A stretch of 64,000 nt of DNA from Jannaschia rubra (GTDB taxonomy: Bacteria > Pseudomonadota > Alphaproteobacteria > Rhodobacterales > Rhodobacteraceae): positions 310,001 to 374,000 of the forward strand of contig NZ_CXPG01000021.1 of assembly GCF_001403735.1 (NCBI RefSeq), read 5' to 3'. Position numbers and translations under genes: made by a program. The notes below the pieces were generated by a model. That model made no database searches. It was not told the DNA's origin and saw only the letters and a list, made by a program, of their open reading frames with translations. Each line of letters begins with the position of its first letter. The first letter of the stretch is position 1. Positions 60,851 through 64,000 of this stretch are shown one piece after another.

Positions 60851-61315
60851 ACCACGTGTTGCCCGACCGTCGCAAAGGTGGCGCTCGTTTCAGGCCGCTC
60901 TTTCAGGAAGTATCAATATGGCGCCCGCATCCCTGTCCCATTTTCTCGTTACATCAATGTGTTAACCTGTTTTAAACGAAATGCTCGTCACCCGTCGGAT
61001 GCCCCGGCGTCGCCAGCCGCTGAGATGGTTCGACACCGAGCACCGGTAAAAGTGTATTCGAGCCGGCATTCGATGGATGAACGAAAGCGATCGAGCCGAG
61101 GATGTCGGTCACGAACCAATAGAGGCCATTCATTATGATAATCTTGCATACAAGGTTGGGTGTCAGGTCTGGGAAATGCTCCGCCGGTTAACAGATCCGT
61201 AAATCCCCACCGATCAGAAAGCCTCCGGCGAACGCCGCTCCGAACCGGGCGGTCGGTGCACCGAAGCTCCGACCGCAAAAGAAGATTCATCCGGAAATAC
61301 CCATCGTGACCCGTG
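60851..61315. other. 465-bp stretch without a recognised gene
   Basis: Noticeably lower GC than the core (AT-rich around 60900-60980 and 61080-61160). An open frame to 61138 follows the RTX remnant but has no ribosome-binding site or family match. No RNA gene or clear promoter was seen. It lies downstream of the minus-strand export cassette, so a terminator could be here; none is obvious. Confidence 0.5.
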
Positions 61316-61714
61316 TCATTTTGCGCAGGCATCCCGTACGGCCACCGTCGCGATCAGGATCCAGACCATGAGGCGCAAGGTCATGGCGCCAACGGTTCGC
61401 ATTTCGAACGCATTGCCCTGAGCCACATGAAGGCCGAGCAGTGCGAAAACGATGGCGATACCTGCAACCAGTGCCAACGCCAAATGAGCCCCCCACCGTT
61501 TTTCCATTGCGATGCCAATGCCGGTGAGGACATAGCCGAAGCCCGAGAGGAAGTTGAACCAGAGCACGAACGGCACGGCGTCCCCCGCCGCTTCCTGCGC
61601 GGCGGTGCCACCGAACAGGACCCGGCCACCCGAAAGGACCGTCACCGCGCCGAACGCCACCGCGACGCCCGCCGCAATCCGAACCGGCCATTTTCTCGAT
61701 GAACGTGCCGTCAT
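61316..61714 (-). CDS. small four-helix membrane protein of the export cassette
   Basis: 132 residues with four hydrophobic segments (WPVRIAAGVAVAFGAVTVLSGG, AVPFVLWFNFLSGFGYVLTGIGIA, AHLALALVAGIAIVFALLG, MTLRLMVWILIATVAV). The WFNFxxGxxYxxxG pattern occurs in small unknown membrane proteins. Its ATG overlaps the stop of the ABC ATPase (ATGA), so it is the last member of the cassette. Possibly an accessory membrane subunit; no function is recognised. Confidence 0.72.
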   Translation of the reverse strand: MTARSSRKWPVRIAAGVAVAFGAVTVLSGGRVLFGGTAAQEAAGDAVPFVLWFNFLSGFGYVLTGIGIAMEKRWGAHLALALVAGIAIVFALLGLHVAQGNAFEMRTVGAMTLRLMVWILIATVAVRDACAK

Positions 61715-62421
61715 GGTTCTTCACCTTCCTCGGACTCCAGCACCCCGTCTCGCAGGTGGAACAACCGGTCGAACCGGTCGTAGATTTTTTCGTCGTGGGT
61801 GACGGCGACAATGCAGGCACCTTGTTCGGCGGCCAGCTTGCGCAGCAGGTCCATGACGATTCCCGCGCGCTTGCTGTCGAGCGCGGCGGTGGGTTCGTCT
61901 GCCAATATGATGCGCGGGCTGTTGGCCAGAGCGCGCGCGATGGCGACGCGCTGCGCTTCTCCTCCTGACAGAAGCGCGGGCATGGCTCCGGCGCGATGGC
62001 CGACTTCCAGGTAGTCGAGCAGTTCCGCGGCGCGTGCCTGTGCTTCGACCTTTGATTTTCCGGCGAGCGTCAGGACCAGTGCTACGTTGTCGCGAGCGCT
62101 GAGGAACGGCAGCAAGTTGTGGAACTGGAAGATGAAACCGATCTTGTCGAGCCGCAGCCGCCGCAAGTCGCCGCGCAGCCACCGGCCGTCGAACACGAGC
62201 TCGCCGTCCAGCGTCACGCGTCCCTGCGTGGGGTCGATGATGCATCCCAAGACATTGAGCAGCGTCGTCTTGCCTGATCCGGACGGGCCGAGCAGCGCGA
62301 CCACCTCACCCTGGCGCACGGTCAGGTCGATGTCCCGCAAGGCATCGACGCGTGTATCGCCTTCACCGAAATGTTTGGAGACGCCGGAAATCTCGATCAG
62401 GGGCATGCGATCGCCGTGCAT
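61711..62421 (-). CDS. ABC exporter ATPase (MacB/DevA-type)
   Basis: 236 residues. Walker A GPSGSGKTT near residue 45, signature LLSGGEAQRVAIARAL near 148 and Walker B IILADEPTAALD near 170. The FQFHNLLPFLSARDNV segment is typical of ATPases serving FtsX-fold permeases. Start taken as ATG 62421; a second ATG five codons later (MPLIEISGVSKHF) is equally plausible. It is 3 bp after the permease stop. Works with the permease and HlyD-type adaptor upstream. Confidence 0.88.
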   Translation of the reverse strand: MHGDRMPLIEISGVSKHFGEGDTRVDALRDIDLTVRQGEVVALLGPSGSGKTTLLNVLGCIIDPTQGRVTLDGELVFDGRWLRGDLRRLRLDKIGFIFQFHNLLPFLSARDNVALVLTLAGKSKVEAQARAAELLDYLEVGHRAGAMPALLSGGEAQRVAIARALANSPRIILADEPTAALDSKRAGIVMDLLRKLAAEQGACIVAVTHDEKIYDRFDRLFHLRDGVLESEEGEEP

Positions 62422-62424
62422 GGC

Positions 62425-63561
62425 TCACCCCCCGATCGCCGTCGCCGGATCGACCTTCAACGCCGCCCGGACGCCCAGCCCGCTGGCCGCGACGCAGACC
62501 ACGACGATAATGCCGGCCAACACCGCCGCATTCACGGGCTCCAGGACCACGCGCCGCGGGAAAAAGTCCTTGAACAGCAGGATGAGGATCAGACCGAAGC
62601 TCCAACCGACCATACCGAGCGCGAGCGACTGCTGCACGATCAGCCCTATGATGGTGCGGTCCGGTGCCCCGATGAGCTTGAGCGTGGCGATCTGCTTCAA
62701 CTTCTCCATCGTCATCGTATAGATTATGAGCGCGATCACCACGGCGGACACCGTCAACAGGATCCCCAGGAACAGGCCGATCTGTCGCTTGGCGCGATCC
62801 ACGACCGAACCGATCAGGATTCCCTCCTGCTCATCCTGGGTCAGCGCGCCGAGGTGTTTCCACTGCCGCACGGTCTGCGCCACATCGCGCGGGTCCGCCG
62901 CCGGTTCGAGCCGCGCGATCACGGCCGCGACAGTGTCGGCGCTTTCCAGAAGTCCCGCGCCGCGGGCGGTCTGCACGCGCTGCGCCGGAGGGGCCAGTTG
63001 CGATTGCAGGGTCTGAGCGTCGGCCAGAGTGACGAAAGCGGCGGGGTCGCCGCCCGAGTTCATCGTGTTCTCGACGAGGCCAACGACGGCGAAGCTGTCG
63101 CGTCCGAGGCGGATGCGATCGCCGAGAGCGAGGCCGGTCTTGCGATCGGCGACCAGTTCGAAGTGCGTCTGTGTGATGCCGCGCCCCTCGGCGATCGTCT
63201 GGGGTCCGCCGAGGTGGCCAGGCTGGTAGCCGATGACGTAGAGGCGCAGGGTGTCGCCGGCGTGGCTCGCCTCGACAGTCTGATAGGTGATCCCGCCCGC
63301 ATCGGCCACGCCATGCAAGCGGGCCACCGCATCGCGGGTGCTGCCGGGGATCTTCGACGCTTCGGCGAAGGGGCCCTGCGTACCGGCTTCGACGACCCAC
63401 AGGTCGGCCTGTGGCGCCTTCACGATGTTGAGCGCATCGGCGACCAGGCCGTTGTAGATGCCGATCATCGCCAGAACGACCGCCATCAGCAGGCTGAGGC
63501 CGAGGCATGTCAGCACGAAGCGGAAGAGGTTGTGGCGCACGTCCCGGTAGGCGAGGTTCAT
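62425..63561 (-). CDS. FtsX-fold ABC permease (DevC/MacB-like)
   Basis: 378 residues: one N-terminal helix (LFRFVLTCLGLSLLMAVVLAMIGIY), a large periplasmic domain (about 50-250), then three C-terminal helices (IGLFLGILLTVSAVVIALIIYTMTM; SLALGMVGWSFGLILILLF; NAAVLAGIIVVVCVAASGL). EKLKQIATLKLIGAPDRTI is the FtsX coupling segment. The pairing with an adaptor gene upstream and an ATPase downstream matches DevBCA-like export systems. Overlaps the adaptor stop (ATGA). Confidence 0.86.
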   Translation of the reverse strand: MNLAYRDVRHNLFRFVLTCLGLSLLMAVVLAMIGIYNGLVADALNIVKAPQADLWVVEAGTQGPFAEASKIPGSTRDAVARLHGVADAGGITYQTVEASHAGDTLRLYVIGYQPGHLGGPQTIAEGRGITQTHFELVADRKTGLALGDRIRLGRDSFAVVGLVENTMNSGGDPAAFVTLADAQTLQSQLAPPAQRVQTARGAGLLESADTVAAVIARLEPAADPRDVAQTVRQWKHLGALTQDEQEGILIGSVVDRAKRQIGLFLGILLTVSAVVIALIIYTMTMEKLKQIATLKLIGAPDRTIIGLIVQQSLALGMVGWSFGLILILLFKDFFPRRVVLEPVNAAVLAGIIVVVCVAASGLGVRAALKVDPATAIGG

Positions 63562-64000
63562 TGCCCGTCCCCCGCAATGCGGGCCATCCGTCCCTCGGAC
63601 AGACTGCCGGAGGGCGCTGCGACGACCTTCGCCCCCTCCGGCACGCCGGAGACGATTTCCACCCTCGCATCCTCGGTGCGGTGGCCGAAGATGACCTCGG
63701 TGTCGACCAGCCGCCCATCTTCGACGGTCCAGACGCGGCCCTGGTGTCCGTCGAACCCGCGGACCGCGACTTCCTGCACCAGCAATGCCTCTGGCAGGGT
63801 GGCCACGGTTATCCTCACTTCGGCCTGCTCGCCCAGGTACACCTCGGCCGGGCAGCGATCGCAGGCGATCCAGACGCGCCGTTCCTCGTTCACCCGGTCG
63901 CTCTCGATGCCGATCAGGTCGACCGTGCCGCCGAACACCTCGTGCGGCAACGAGCGCAACCGCACCTCGGCCGCCTGGCCCACCGCGATCGATCCGGCGC
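63558..64000 (-). CDS. HlyD-type periplasmic adaptor, 5' part outside window
   Basis: The visible 146 codons are the C-terminal half of a membrane-fusion protein: a beta-barrel segment (AAEVRLRSLPHEVFGGTVDLIGIESD), then strands (EVYLGEQAEVRITVATLPEALLVQEVAVRG) and the membrane-proximal end (VWTVEDGRLVDTEVIFGHRTEDARVEIVSGVPEGAKVV). The frame is open to the window edge, so the start, signal peptide and hairpin lie beyond 64000. First gene of the export cassette as far as can be seen. Confidence 0.82.
   Translation of the reverse strand, partial: AGSIAVGQAAEVRLRSLPHEVFGGTVDLIGIESDRVNEERRVWIACDRCPAEVYLGEQAEVRITVATLPEALLVQEVAVRGFDGHQGRVWTVEDGRLVDTEVIFGHRTEDARVEIVSGVPEGAKVVAAPSGSLSEGRMARIAGDGQ

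Noticed and set aside
60878-61138. 86-codon frame after the RTX remnant
   Set aside because: It is merely the continuation of the broken RTX frame into low-GC DNA; no start signal or domain.
1-64000. Search for tRNA, rRNA, CRISPR arrays, prophage or defence genes
   Set aside because: No T-loop-like tRNA segments, rRNA stretches, spaced repeats, phage structural or restriction/defence genes were recognised by eye; a covariance-model scan was not possible here.

Overview
The window is high-GC DNA from an alphaproteobacterium, most likely a member of the Rhodobacterales (Roseobacter/Rhodobacter group). The evidence is a Shemin-type 5-aminolevulinate synthase (hemA) behind a half-perfect FnrL/FNR box, the gene orders ftsY-unknown-EamA-yciB, xseA<>purD, rodZ-ispG and surE-pcm-nlpD...tatABC, a DUF1127 protein, and dense ATGA-type overlaps between neighbouring genes. 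The core genes (rplM-rpsI, ftsY, ispG, hemA, tat) point to the chromosome rather than a plasmid. No tRNA, rRNA or CRISPR array was seen.

Layout. 1-15.2 kb: an alpha/beta hydrolase (5' cut by the window), a PPK2 polyphosphate kinase with a TetR regulator, a small secreted protein, the divergent tesA / ybbA-ybbP-like cluster, a dipeptide-type ABC operon that carries a VOC-like protein and an aldehyde dehydrogenase but no binding protein, then an SDR and a P1-family (DmpA/NylC) peptidase. 15.3-29.7 kb: a BLUF blue-light sensor, a cyanide-insensitive-type cydAB oxidase with its tiny DUF2474 subunit, tadA, a pseudouridine synthase with a basic repeat tail, the yciB-EamA-ftsY block, a lytic transglycosylase, a stand-alone NuoE-NuoF fusion, a frameshifted gene of unknown family, and xseA. 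29.8-41.7 kb: purD, a second copy of the small secreted protein, an M20 peptidase, hemA, rodZ, ispG and the liv transporter. 41.8-57.1 kb: the liv binding protein, an ATPase coupled to tatABC, nlpD-pcm-surE, an enoyl-CoA hydratase-like protein, a thioesterase, DUF1127 divergent from a MocR regulator, rplM-rpsI, a spermidine/putrescine-type ABC transporter and an SH3 protein.

57.1-61.3 kb is a graveyard of mobile DNA. An IS5/IS427-type element with recognisable ends is followed by a decayed IS66 element. That IS66 element sits inside the 3' end of an IS481-type transposase gene; removing it with one copy of its 8-bp target duplication restores the older reading frame. A short RTX-repeat remnant with an in-frame stop follows. 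61.3-64 kb holds a minus-strand export cassette (membrane protein, MacB/DevA-type ATPase, FtsX-type permease, HlyD-type adaptor cut by the window edge).

The least-explained items are the two dispersed secreted 'HFN' paralogs with similar leaders, the duplicated segment at the hemA ribosome-binding site, the MocR/DUF1127 pair with direct-repeat operator candidates, and the solitary NuoE-F fusion.
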